Source of the DNA: Candidatus Bathyarchaeota archaeon
Lineage (GTDB): Archaea; Thermoproteota; Bathyarchaeia; Bathyarchaeales; DTEX01
Assembly: GCA_003661975.1 (NCBI GenBank)
Contig: QMXE01000003.1
Span: 1 to 40,021 of the forward strand
Length of the DNA: 40,021 nt
Direction of reading: 5' to 3'
A program made the position numbers and the translations under genes. Below the pieces are notes generated by a model. That model was not told the DNA's origin. It did no database searches and worked only from the letters and a program-made list of their open reading frames with translations. Below are positions 1-7,384 of this stretch, in pieces (positions within the stretch are counted from its first letter, which is position 1; each line of letters starts with the position of its first letter).

Positions 1-693
1 CATATAGGGATAATCCTTGATGGAAATAGAAGATGGGCTAGAAGCCGCTCCTTAGATCCAAGCATGGGACATTATTATGGGGCTGATAAGACGGAGGAGG
101 TTCTAAGATGGTGCTTGGATCTCGGCATAAAGACTATTACACTCTACGTCTTCTCAACTGAGAACTTTAATAGGCCGAGAAGGGAGGTTGAGAGGCTCAT
201 GAATCTCTTCGAGGAGAGACTTCAGAGGCTAAAGGAGAGCAGGGATATACATGAGCATAAAGTCCGAGTGAAGGTAATCGGCAGGATAAATCTACTGCCG
301 AGAAGACTGCAGAAGATCATAGGGGAGATCGAGGATATAACGAGGAATTATGATGGGCATTTCCTAAACCTCGCAATAGCATATGGAGGAAGAGCCGAGA
401 TAATCGACGCTGCAAGGAAGATAGCCAGGAAGGTTCTGAATGGAGAATTATCCATAGAGGATATTGATGAGAAGACATTCGAAAGAAACCTGTATACTTC
501 GCATCTTCCAAAACAGGATCTGGATCTAATAATTAGGACTTCGGGGGAGGAGAGGCTTAGCGGCTTCCTACTCTACCAGTCAGCATACAGTGAGCTCTGT
601 TTCATAGATGTCTACTGGCCTGAGTTTAGACGCATAGACCTGCTGAGGGCAATAAGGACGTATCAGAGTCGAAAGAGGAGATTCGGCAGATAA
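1..693 (+). CDS. uppS: Archaeal cis-prenyltransferase (UppS family), 5'-truncated by window edge
   Basis: The enzyme elongates an allylic diphosphate with isopentenyl units in cis to give a polyprenyl diphosphate, the precursor of the lipid carrier for glycan assembly and N-glycosylation. The reading frame is open from base 1. The first visible residues, HIGIILDGNRRWA, are the conserved motif I with its catalytic Asp and the diphosphate-binding loop. Motif FSTENFNRP follows, then NLAIAYGGRAEI, and near the C-terminus the DLIIRTSGEERLSGF motif with ELCF and YWPEF. Only about 20-30 residues should be missing at the N-terminus, judged from where motif I sits in the family. The gene is convergent with the YchF gene, 9 nt away. 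Chain length and substrate (GGPP in archaeal members) cannot be read from sequence alone. Confidence 0.95.
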   Translation, partial: HIGIILDGNRRWARSRSLDPSMGHYYGADKTEEVLRWCLDLGIKTITLYVFSTENFNRPRREVERLMNLFEERLQRLKESRDIHEHKVRVKVIGRINLLPRRLQKIIGEIEDITRNYDGHFLNLAIAYGGRAEIIDAARKIARKVLNGELSIEDIDEKTFERNLYTSHLPKQDLDLIIRTSGEERLSGFLLYQSAYSELCFIDVYWPEFRRIDLLRAIRTYQSRKRRFGR

Positions 694-702
694 AGAATCT
701 AA

Positions 703-1923
703 CTACGCCCTCTTCTTCGCACTGACAATCGAGATCACATCTCTATCTTTCAGGATGTAATCCTCCCCTCTTCTAACCTTGCTCCTACAATCAATCGCGT
801 ATATGAAGCTGTCCCCAAGCTCCGTATGTATCAGATAGGCGAATTCACGGGCCGTTGTCCCCTTAGGAACGAGCCAAGCATCCGGGAGAACCCTGCCGCT
901 ATGATCCGTAAGTTTCTCGGGATCCTCAACTGGATACACAACTATCATCTTTAGAAGATCGAAGAAGGCCGCATTAATCGCGTCTTGAACGCCTGTCGTT
1001 CCGAAGGGCCTTAGGATCTTCTCCCTGATCATCTCGAGGGCTCTCTTCTGCTTCTCATTCATCTCAGCCGACCTGAGAATCGAGAAGTCCGGGTCTCCGG
1101 GTCTATACTCTATGAGATTCTTCTCCGCCGCTCTTCTAAGGGCCAATTCAGCCTCTGCACTGCATGGGATCACAATATAGCCGGATTCCCTAAGCCTCTC
1201 AATATTCTCCTCGGCTGATGGAATATCAATCTTATTCGCGGCTATGAGCATGGGCTTCGATAGCCTCCTCAATGCATCGACGAATGATAAAAATTCATCT
1301 TCGCTCCACCCGGATGGCTTATCCGCATTCAGCCCTGTAGCCCTAAGGGCTCCGATGATATGCCTCCTCTTTATTGCGAGGCCGCTAAGCCTATTCTCTA
1401 GGAGCGACTGTAGATCAGCCCTTCTAGACTCTACAGTCCTCACCATTCTCTGCCAGTCTCGCTTTATGATCTGGGCCATCCACATCGTTATCTCCCTCTC
1501 CAGAAATTTGACATCCTCAAGTGGATCATGCATTCCCGGCTTGAGGACTCTGCCTTCAAGATCGGTTGATCCAGAAGCGTCTACTATATGAATGAGGGCA
1601 CTTGCCCTTCGAATCTCATCTAGGAACTGGTTTCCAAGCCCCCTTCCCCGCCACGCATCGGGAACCAAACCGGCTGTATCGATCAATTCGACTGGTATCA
1701 ATCTGACGCCGTCAATGCATATGGAATTAACAGGGTTATCCTTAACGTTGAACTCCTTGCATACGCATTCGGTTCTTAAGTATCCGACTCCGACGTTAGG
1801 CTTTATGGTCGTAAATGGATAGCTTGCAATCTCAACAGTCGCAAGCGTAGCCGCGCTGAAGAACGTAGATTTTCCAACATTCGGCTTCCCAACTATGCCA
1901 ACCGAGAATGTTATCGCTCTCAC
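703..1923 (-). CDS. YchF/OLA1-type translation-associated P-loop NTPase, archaeal form
   Basis: This is a TRAFAC-class NTPase of the OBG/YchF group, thought to act on ribosomes or translation factors in the cytoplasm. The G1 loop GKPNVGKST lies at residues 12-20, a switch II DTAG occurs near 80, and the G4 motif is NKID. A long helical insertion separates G3 from G4. The C-terminal roughly 75 residues form a TGS domain (VLPDAWLVPKGTTAREFAYLIH). The length of 406 aa matches archaeal YchF. The GTG start lies inside a GAGGTGA box; an in-frame ATA sits 5 nt after that box, the spacing used by other genes here (see findings). The NKID form of G4 would normally favour GTP, so ATP versus GTP preference is open. 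Confidence 0.9.
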   Translation of the reverse strand: MRAITFSVGIVGKPNVGKSTFFSAATLATVEIASYPFTTIKPNVGVGYLRTECVCKEFNVKDNPVNSICIDGVRLIPVELIDTAGLVPDAWRGRGLGNQFLDEIRRASALIHIVDASGSTDLEGRVLKPGMHDPLEDVKFLEREITMWMAQIIKRDWQRMVRTVESRRADLQSLLENRLSGLAIKRRHIIGALRATGLNADKPSGWSEDEFLSFVDALRRLSKPMLIAANKIDIPSAEENIERLRESGYIVIPCSAEAELALRRAAEKNLIEYRPGDPDFSILRSAEMNEKQKRALEMIREKILRPFGTTGVQDAINAAFFDLLKMIVVYPVEDPEKLTDHSGRVLPDAWLVPKGTTAREFAYLIHTELGDSFIYAIDCRSKVRRGEDYILKDRDVISIVSAKKRA

Positions 1924-2007
1924 CTCTAAACGTCAAATAGGCGATACACCAGAAATTATCCATCCTAAACTTTAAAATATTCGATTTGGAGCTCTGCTTT
2001 GCGACAC

Positions 2008-3399
2008 TTAACCCTTCAATACGCTCTGAGGCTCCCTCCTCATTATCTCCCTAGCCACTATTACCCCGCTCACGCTTGCCTGTATCAGGCCCCTAGTCAC
2101 TCCAGCCCCATCTCCAATCGTAAACAGATTCTTCACTTTCGTCTCCAAGTTCTCATTGAGCTCCAGCCTTGAAGAGTAGAATTTCACCTCAACGCCATAC
2201 AGGAGGGTATGCTTGCTGTAAATGCCAGGTGCAACCTTATCCAAAGCCTGAAGCATCTCTCTGATATCCGTCAAATACCTGTATGGCAGGACGAAGCTTA
2301 GATCCCCTGGAGTAGCCGTCTTTAACGTCGGATTCACAATGCTCCTCTTAATCCTCTCCTCAGTCGATCTTCTGCCCAACAGTAGGTCTCCAAGCCTCTG
2401 AATTATGACTGAGCCGCTTAGGAGATTCGCGAGTCTAGCAATGTATTCTCCATAGGCTATCGGCTCCCTAAACGGATAAGTAAATGAAGTGCTAACGAGG
2501 ATCGCGAAGTTAGTATTCTCGGTCTTTCTGTTGGCGTAGCTCTGCCCATTAACGCTTAGGACTCCGCCGTAAGATTCGGTTATTACTTCGCCGTAGGGGG
2601 CTACACAGAATGTTCTAACCTTATCGTCAAATGCCCGTGAATAATATATGAATTTAGGCTCGTATAGGACATCGGTTAATCTCTCCATGACTGATGCTAA
2701 TGTCTCAACTCTAACCCCTACGTCCACTGGATTATTCAGCGTCTTTAAGCCTAAGGTTTGAGCCTGCATCTTAAGCCATTCAGCCCCGACTCTTCCGGGA
2801 GCGACTATCACATATTTCCCCATGAACCTCTCTCCATCGGCTGTCTCAACCCCTACTGCTCTGCCGTCCTTTACTAGGAGATTCTTAACCTCAGTCCGCG
2901 TTTTGATCTCAACGTGATCGTTAATGTCCTTCTGCATTCTCTGAAGTGTCTCCCTGCATTTCTCAGTGCCCAAATGCCTGATCTTCTGCCTGATCAGTTT
3001 AAGCCCCGCTAATGCCGCTTCCCTCTCTATCTTCTCAACCTCATCCTCATCGTATCCGTAAACCTTCGTCTGCCCAGAATATCTCACGTATATCCCATCT
3101 ACGTAATCCAGAAGTTTCGAGAGCCTTTCCTCTCCTATGTATTCGTCAAGCCATCCGCCGACGAGCGTTGAGAGCGTTAATTTCCCATCGCTGAATGCGC
3201 CGGCTCCACCCCAGCCAGAGAGTAAATGGCATGGATTGCAGTTGAGACATCCAATTCCCCTGCTGGCCGGGCATTTACGCTCATTAATATTCGCTCCCTT
3301 CTCAAGCATTAATATGCCGAGATCAGTCTTGCTGGACAATTCTAGGGCTGAGAATATCCCAGCGGGGCCGGCTCCAACGATTATGACATCATACTTCAA
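2008..3399 (-). CDS. FAD-dependent dehydrogenase, COG2509 family
   Basis: This is a predicted cytoplasmic flavoprotein of unknown substrate. A dinucleotide-binding motif (DVIIVGAGPAG) opens the protein. A Cys-rich segment follows (CPASRGIGCLNCNPC), then GWGGAGAFSDGKL, a block characteristic of COG2509. The C-terminal FAD motif is FTIGDGAGVTRGLIQASVSG. I place the start at the TTG at 3399 rather than the TTG at 3432. A TATA-like box lies at 3438-3446, which puts the transcription start near 3416, downstream of 3432, and a purine-rich GGGA sits 5 nt before the 3399 codon. This start also puts the FAD motif at the very N-terminus, as is usual. The gene is followed on the same strand by YchF. No partner gene hints at its substrate. 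Confidence 0.85.
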   Translation of the reverse strand: MKYDVIIVGAGPAGIFSALELSSKTDLGILMLEKGANINERKCPASRGIGCLNCNPCHLLSGWGGAGAFSDGKLTLSTLVGGWLDEYIGEERLSKLLDYVDGIYVRYSGQTKVYGYDEDEVEKIEREAALAGLKLIRQKIRHLGTEKCRETLQRMQKDINDHVEIKTRTEVKNLLVKDGRAVGVETADGERFMGKYVIVAPGRVGAEWLKMQAQTLGLKTLNNPVDVGVRVETLASVMERLTDVLYEPKFIYYSRAFDDKVRTFCVAPYGEVITESYGGVLSVNGQSYANRKTENTNFAILVSTSFTYPFREPIAYGEYIARLANLLSGSVIIQRLGDLLLGRRSTEERIKRSIVNPTLKTATPGDLSFVLPYRYLTDIREMLQALDKVAPGIYSKHTLLYGVEVKFYSSRLELNENLETKVKNLFTIGDGAGVTRGLIQASVSGVIVAREIMRREPQSVLKG

Positions 3400-3435
3400 A
3401 AGCGTCCCTTCCCGAAAGAGGAAGGGATCCAAAAC

Positions 3436-3450
3436 TACTTATATTCTTTT
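3436..3450 (-). promoter_or_regulatory. TATA-box promoter of the COG2509 flavoprotein gene
   Basis: Read on the minus strand the segment is AAAAAGAATATAAG. Its centre near 3441 predicts a transcription start near 3416, leaving a 16-nt leader before the TTG at 3399. It is the reason for preferring the shorter protein. Confidence 0.5.
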
Positions 3451-3462
3451 TGATGTGAAGGC

Positions 3463-4635
3463 TTAAAGGATCTTCTCCATCCTCTCGCAGGCCTCCCTAA
3501 TCATCTCGACTGGCTGGGTTACCGAGAAGCGGACGTATCCCTCACCATACTCTCCAAATCCTATTCCCGGAGTCGCCACAACCCCAACATCCAAGAGTCT
3601 CCGGCAGAAATCCATAGAGTCTCCTCCACACTTAACCCACACATAGAATGTTGCAAGCGGCTTTCTGCATTTAAGTCCTAAACGCTGTAGTCCCCGGATT
3701 AGCTCGTCCCTTCTCTCTCTGTATATCTCCCTCATCCTCCTAACGTATTCTGGTGGTTCTCCATTCACGTAGCTCCTCAATGCCTTCGCGGCTACAATCT
3801 GAGTGTAACGTGGAGGTCCAGAATCGATTTGGGTCTTAACCCTCAGGAGTCCATTGATTATCTTCTCGTTTCCAACGGCGAATCCTATTCTATCACCAGT
3901 CATGCTGAAGGTCTTTGAGCATGAGTGGAACTCAACTGATACGTCCTTTCCGCCTTCAACCTCAAGTATGCTCGGAGCCCTATAACCATCAAATGTGATC
4001 TCCGAGTATGCATTATCATAGCATACTATTATGTCGTGCCTCTGTGCAAACTCGACGATCTCCTTGAGATAATCTCTATCCATTACGCCTCCGGTTGGAT
4101 TATTCGGGTAATTCAGAAACATCATCTTTACGCCCTTAAGATCCATCCTCTCGAGGGATTCGATGTCTGGCTTAAAGTCATTCTCCTCCAGTAGCGGCAT
4201 ATCTACTGGTATGCCTTCGCTCAGTATCGTCGCTCCATTGGCATATACTGGATATGCGGGGTTTGGAACCAGAACTTTATCTCCAGGATTGACGAATGCC
4301 CTTGCAATATTAGCCAGTCCCTCCTTTGATCCTATCAATGCTATAATCTCGCTCTTCGGGTCGAGGTCCACGTTGAATCTGCCCCTATACCATTCTGCAA
4401 CGGCCTCCTTGAATTCCGGCTCTCCCTGGCTGAAGGAGTAATTGTGATTATTCGGATTTGAGCTCTCCTCGGCTAATGCCTCTAAAACGAATTTCGGCGG
4501 CGGTAAGTCTGGGTCTCCTATGCTCAGGGAGATCAGATCTACTCCTTGACGCTTCTTCTCATTTATGATCTTCTCAAGTTCGGCGAATATGTATGGTGGA
4601 AGATTCTTAACTCTATCGGCAACCTCAAACCTCAA
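3463..4635 (-). CDS. Class I/II PLP-dependent aminotransferase, LL-diaminopimelate aminotransferase-like
   Basis: The protein is a fold-type I aminotransferase acting in the cytoplasm. Visible features are SIGDPDLPPPKFV near the N-terminus, the NYPNNPTGG motif, the PLP-binding Asp and Tyr in YDNAYSEITFDG, the Schiff-base Lys in SCSKTFSMTGDRIGF, and the substrate-binding Arg in YVRFSV. DapL-like archaeal enzymes share this pattern, so a role in lysine/diaminopimelate synthesis is possible, but no lysine genes adjoin it. The open frame extends to 4809 but would overlap the divergent phosphoesterase gene. I choose the TTG at 4635 (390 aa, normal for the family): GTGA lies 4 nt upstream and an AT-rich TATA-like stretch lies near 4670-4682. 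Substrate assignment is uncertain. Confidence 0.85.
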   Translation of the reverse strand: MRFEVADRVKNLPPYIFAELEKIINEKKRQGVDLISLSIGDPDLPPPKFVLEALAEESSNPNNHNYSFSQGEPEFKEAVAEWYRGRFNVDLDPKSEIIALIGSKEGLANIARAFVNPGDKVLVPNPAYPVYANGATILSEGIPVDMPLLEENDFKPDIESLERMDLKGVKMMFLNYPNNPTGGVMDRDYLKEIVEFAQRHDIIVCYDNAYSEITFDGYRAPSILEVEGGKDVSVEFHSCSKTFSMTGDRIGFAVGNEKIINGLLRVKTQIDSGPPRYTQIVAAKALRSYVNGEPPEYVRRMREIYRERRDELIRGLQRLGLKCRKPLATFYVWVKCGGDSMDFCRRLLDVGVVATPGIGFGEYGEGYVRFSVTQPVEMIREACERMEKIL

Positions 4636-4764
4636 ATGATCACGGCTCCCAGCAGATCCTAAACGATTAATCTTTATCTTTTCCTTAATAAGCGTCAGGT
4701 ATAGATGCGGATCTGAAAAACTTATTGGAGAGAATCCGCTAAAATCATCTTTGAGGGGCTGGTG

Positions 4765-5145
4765 ATGAGTGAGGATGAAGAGAGGATCTATGTGATCCAG
4801 AGGCATCAAGCGTCACATTTGCATTGGGACCTACGCTTAGAGATGGATGGGGTTTTGAAGAGCTGGGCGGTCCCAAAGGAGCCCCCTACAAGAAGCGGTA
4901 TAAGAAGACTTGCAGTTCAAGTTGAGGATCACCCGATAGAATATGCGAATTTTGAGGGTGTAATCCCGGAGGGGCAGTATGGAGCGGGCATAGTTGAGAT
5001 CTGGGATAAGGGAACATACAGGCTGATAGAGCGAACCCCAGACAAGATAGTCTTTGAGATTCATGGGAAACGGTTAAAAGGTAAATACTGCCTAATAAGG
5101 TTTAAAGGGGAGAAGAATTGGCTTTTCTTCAAGAAGAAGCAGTGA
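4765..5145 (+). CDS. Standalone LigD-type DNA 3'-phosphoesterase (PE domain)
   Basis: This is a single-domain member of the LigD N-terminal PE family, which removes 3'-phosphates and 3'-terminal ribonucleotides to leave a 3'-OH end during DNA repair. All metal and phosphate ligands known from Pseudomonas LigD are in place: the [15 protein letters not shown] block gives two His, one Asp and one Arg (about H14, H20, D22, R24), and DHPIEY gives H56 and Y60. The [13 protein letters not shown] loop and the C-terminal [10 protein letters not shown] strand are also typical. At 126 aa it is the size of free-standing archaeal PEs such as that of Korarchaeum. No LigD ligase or polymerase domain is nearby. 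A GTG directly before the ATG is an alternative start. It ends 4 nt before the next gene, so the two are probably co-transcribed. Confidence 0.92.
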   Translation: MSEDEERIYVIQRHQASHLHWDLRLEMDGVLKSWAVPKEPPTRSGIRRLAVQVEDHPIEYANFEGVIPEGQYGAGIVEIWDKGTYRLIERTPDKIVFEIHGKRLKGKYCLIRFKGEKNWLFFKKKQ

Positions 5146-5149
5146 GTTG

Positions 5150-5641
5150 ATGATGGATCGCAGAAGATACACGATGCTCGATGCGATCTCAGAAGTTCTC
5201 TCCGAAAAGAGGTCGCCAAAGAGGCTTCCAACCGGTGTGGAGCGAGTTGAGAGGATCAGCTCAGACATCATTAGAATCCAATTCGCGGATGACGTGGACT
5301 ATGGCATTCTCAGAGCTGAGGCCGTAAGGGAGGGATATCGCGTTGAAAGCGGCATGTTCACCCCGAGAATAACATATCATGGCACGATCATAGCTCGTGT
5401 CGGCGGGGAATCTGACCCTGCAAAGCAGAGGAGCATCTTCATATATCTGATCCCGCCGGATAAGAGCGAGATGAATACATACAGGAGGGTCGTCGCCGTC
5501 AGGCATGGGGTGATCGATCCCATAACTGGACGTCTAAACTTCCAGAAATTCCTTGAATATAACCTTAAGATCATCAGGCTGCTGGAGAGATATAGAAAGG
5601 CCAGATATGAGAATCTGCCCGAAAAGGTAGAATTCCATTAA
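5150..5641 (+). CDS. Hypothetical protein co-transcribed with the 3'-phosphoesterase
   Basis: I do not recognise this protein. It is about 163 aa, soluble, with no signal peptide or membrane segment. It begins with a basic stretch (MMDRRRYTMLDAISEVLSEK) and continues as mixed alpha/beta with several conserved-looking strands (IIRIQFADDVDYGIL, RSIFIYLIPPD, YRRVVAVRHG) and a basic C-terminal helix (RLLERYRKARYE). It starts 4 nt after the phosphoesterase stop. TTG at 5147 and ATG at 5153 are alternative starts. The tight spacing and basic character make a role in DNA end processing plausible, but this rests on neighbourhood only. Confidence 0.75.
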   Translation: MMDRRRYTMLDAISEVLSEKRSPKRLPTGVERVERISSDIIRIQFADDVDYGILRAEAVREGYRVESGMFTPRITYHGTIIARVGGESDPAKQRSIFIYLIPPDKSEMNTYRRVVAVRHGVIDPITGRLNFQKFLEYNLKIIRLLERYRKARYENLPEKVEFH

Positions 5642-5662
5642 TGACATTCGTCTGTAGGCCTA

Positions 5663-5668
5663 TTTTTT
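5663..5668 (+). terminator. T-run after the phosphoesterase operon
   Basis: Six consecutive T lie 22 nt after the stop of the 163-aa protein, in an AT-rich context. A T-run of this kind is the usual archaeal termination signal. It sits directly beside the operator palindrome of the next operon. Confidence 0.4.
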
Positions 5669-5669
5669 A

Positions 5670-5715
5670 TTTATTACTGATTGGTAATATTTAAATATTA
5701 CCAATCAGTAATAAA
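5670..5715. promoter_or_regulatory. 46-bp perfect palindrome: operator plus TATA box of the Hsp20 operon
   Basis: Bases 5670-5692 are the exact reverse complement of 5693-5715 (23-bp arms, no spacer, centre TTT/AAA). Each arm also holds its own inverted repeat, TTAC-N6-GTAA, at 5674-5687 and 5698-5711, with centres 24 bp apart. The AT-rich centre (ATATTTAAATAT) is the best TATA box upstream of the regulator gene and predicts transcription starting about 25 nt later, at or next to the GTG at 5719. A protein bound to the two sites would cover the TATA box, the arrangement expected for an autorepressor. The pattern resembles the TTAC-N5-GTAA core reported for the Pyrococcus heat-shock regulator Phr. 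Confidence 0.85.
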
Positions 5716-5718
5716 AAT

Positions 5719-6135
5719 GTGGCGAGACCCATGGGATTGAAGATAAGGCTCATAAAGGACGAGGAGGTGCTCCTGGAGATCCCAATATCAGTAGCCGAAT
5801 GGTCAAGGGAGAACCTAGAGAGCGAGATGAACATGATCGAGGAGGAATTCCAGAAGTTCTCGAGGATCTTCAGCGCACTATCCAATGAGACATGCATGAA
5901 GATGATGTGGAGATTCATGATGAAGGAGGATTCATCGCTGAGGTTCGCCGAGCTGATGCAGAGTCTAAACCTAAATCCGAAGATAGTATGGGAGAATCTT
6001 GGGAGGCTCAGTGAATGCGGATTCCTAGAGAAGATCGGGAGGGGAAGATATAGATGCTCAGAGTTCGGACGAAAAGCCTTCATGCTGATGGGTCTCGCCA
6101 TGAGGCAAATACTCGATGCAATTGAAGAAATTTAA
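5719..6135 (+). CDS. Winged-helix (ArsR-like) regulator, probable heat-shock autorepressor
   Basis: This is a 138-aa DNA-binding protein. An N-terminal segment (KIRLIKDEEVLLEIPIS) leads into a helical stretch rich in Glu and Met, then an ArsR-like winged helix from about residue 50 (FSRIFSALSNETCMKMMWRF, then the recognition region FAELMQSLNLNPKIVWENLGRLSECGFLEKIGRGRYRCSE) and a final helix. It starts 3 nt after the 46-bp palindrome. The predicted transcription start coincides with the GTG, so the mRNA is probably leaderless; ATG at 5731 is a weaker alternative with no SD. It lies 15 nt upstream of hsp20 on the same strand. By analogy with Phr of Pyrococcus and HSR1 of Archaeoglobus, it likely represses itself and hsp20 until heat stress. 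This function is inferred. Confidence 0.8.
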   Translation: MARPMGLKIRLIKDEEVLLEIPISVAEWSRENLESEMNMIEEEFQKFSRIFSALSNETCMKMMWRFMMKEDSSLRFAELMQSLNLNPKIVWENLGRLSECGFLEKIGRGRYRCSEFGRKAFMLMGLAMRQILDAIEEI

Positions 6136-6150
6136 TGGAGGTGAGTAAAA

Positions 6151-6738
6151 TTGACGGATGAGTGGGACAGATGGTTCAGGAGGAGATTCCCATTCTTTAG
6201 AGGGGGAATATTCGATGACATCGATAGGATATTCAGGGAGATGGAGGAGATGATGCGGAGGGAATTCGAGGAGTTCTCAAGGATCACACCAAAGAATCTC
6301 ATACGTGAGAGGACATTGCCTGACGGCTCAAAGATACGTGAGTGGGGCCCATTCATCTATGGATACAGCGTTACGATAGGCCCGGATGGGAAGCCTGAGA
6401 TCAGAGAGTTCGGCAACGTAAAGCCCGAGATGAAACTTGGAGGTCCAAGGATAAATATCAGAGAGGAGAGGGAGCCGCTCGTTGATGTGATGGAGACAAA
6501 TAATGAGGTTAAGGTTATCGCTGAGCTTCCGGGAGTCGAGAAGAAGGACATTAAGCTCTACGGGACAAAGGATACATTGACGATCTCAGTTGATACTCCG
6601 GAGAGGAAATACTACAAGAAGGTTAAGTTGCCATGCAGGGTTGATAATAAGAGCGCTAAGGCATCATACAAGAATGGAGTTCTAGAGGTTACACTGAAGA
6701 AGGAGAAGGAGCCAGAGGGAGAGCCGATACTGCTGTAG
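6151..6738 (+). CDS. hsp20: Small heat shock protein, Hsp20/alpha-crystallin family
   Basis: An ATP-independent chaperone that binds unfolding proteins as large oligomers. The start is a TTG 6 nt after a full GGAGGTGA SD box, in contrast to the leaderless first gene of the operon. The N-terminal roughly 105 residues are an extended arm rich in Arg, Phe and Glu (MTDEWDRWFRRRFPFFRGG; REMEEMMRREFEEFSRI). The alpha-crystallin domain follows (EPLVDVMETNNEVKVIAELPGVEKKDIKLY, then KVKLPCRVDNKSAKASYKNGVLEVTLKK) with the usual A-x-x-x-N-G-V-L signature. The C-terminal tail ends PILL, an I-x-I/L type oligomerisation motif. At 195 aa it is longer than the usual 140-170 aa because of the N-terminal arm. 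It is controlled by the palindromic operator upstream of the regulator gene. Confidence 0.93.
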   Translation: MTDEWDRWFRRRFPFFRGGIFDDIDRIFREMEEMMRREFEEFSRITPKNLIRERTLPDGSKIREWGPFIYGYSVTIGPDGKPEIREFGNVKPEMKLGGPRINIREEREPLVDVMETNNEVKVIAELPGVEKKDIKLYGTKDTLTISVDTPERKYYKKVKLPCRVDNKSAKASYKNGVLEVTLKKEKEPEGEPILL

Positions 6739-7009
6739 ACCCCTCCACCCCTCTTTCCCAAAACATTTTTCCTTAGCCCCAAGTTCTTTCATGCTGATGG
6801 ACTGAGGGTTCACAAGAGATTTTAAACAGTAGCGATCTCCGCCAGATATATCTGTGGTTGCGGAGCGTATGAATCCTGTTCTATATGGGTAAGTGCGTAA
6901 AGAGAGGCTCATGGATACTCTGCATATATAAGCGCGAAAATGATGAATACTGCACTGTTAGGCTTGTTAGGGCTGAAATGCCAAAGGATAAGAGTGGGAT
7001 GATTAGGGC
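6739..7009. other. 271-bp intergenic region with hairpin and TATA-like elements
   Basis: A pyrimidine-rich stretch with T5 (6740-6775) is a likely terminator for hsp20. A hairpin can form from CTCCGC (6837-6842) and GCGGAG (6860-6865), enclosing a 12-bp palindrome CAGATATATCTG (6843-6854). A TATA-like TATATAAG lies at 6924-6931. A 42-codon frame (6885-7013, plus strand) is open but has no SD and no recognisable product. I cannot support a gene here. Confidence 0.4.
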
Positions 7010-7384
7010 TTAGCTGGCTGATCCTTCCTGGCTGAGGAGCAATATTGCCTGCGCAAGATCACCATTCGTCTGCTCCAAAGCGGCTCTTGCACGCTCAAGG
7101 CTTACACCAGCCTGCTGGGCGACCAACTGAACATCCTCATCCGGAATGACCATCTTCTTCCTCTCAGAGACTTCCCCGCCTACAATCTGGAATATCCTTT
7201 GTCCCTGAACCTCCAGAACGGCGACCTCAGGCTTCTGAATGATTATCTCTTTATCTTTAGTCTTCAATATGACTTCGTCAACATCAAGTGGGCTCATGTT
7301 TAGGCCTAGACGCCTCATCATCCTCCTAGCTTCTCTCGGGCTTATCCTCCTCAGAAAAATCCACCTCCAAGAGCTATTCTCCAC
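7010..7384 (-). CDS. nac: Nascent polypeptide-associated complex protein (aNAC)
   Basis: Archaeal NAC binds the ribosome near the exit tunnel as a homodimer and contacts emerging chains. The N-terminal basic helix SPREARRMMRRLGLNM matches the ribosome-binding region, followed by the NAC beta-barrel (DVDEVILKTKDKEIIIQKPEVAVLEV; QRIFQIVGGEV). A C-terminal UBA domain follows (IPDEDVQLVAQQAGVSLERARAALEQTNGDLAQAILLL). The drawn start is the GTG at 7384, the only standard codon near the right place; it overlaps the upstream gene by 11 bp and lacks an SD. A strong GGAGGTGG at 7361-7368 instead lies 6 nt before a CTG at 7354, which would give 114 aa starting just before the conserved helix. I consider the CTG start at least as likely. 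Confidence 0.9.
   Translation of the reverse strand: MENSSWRWIFLRRISPREARRMMRRLGLNMSPLDVDEVILKTKDKEIIIQKPEVAVLEVQGQRIFQIVGGEVSERKKMVIPDEDVQLVAQQAGVSLERARAALEQTNGDLAQAILLLSQEGSAS
7361..7368 (-). promoter_or_regulatory. Strong SD box inside the drawn start of aNAC
   Basis: On the minus strand this reads GGAGGTGG. It ends 6 nt before CTG (7354-7352) and directly abuts ATT (7360-7358), but serves no ATG, GTG or TTG. Hsp20 uses the same box with the same 6-nt spacing to its TTG. Confidence 0.6.

Noticed and set aside
4636-4809. N-terminal extension of the aminotransferase to 4809
   Set aside because: It would overlap the divergent phosphoesterase and its promoter, and adds residues not typical of the family.
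6940-7021. C/D-box-like pattern (ATGATGA, CTGA, ATGATT, CTGA)
   Set aside because: The distances between boxes do not fit archaeal C/D sRNA architecture, and the last part lies inside the NAC gene.
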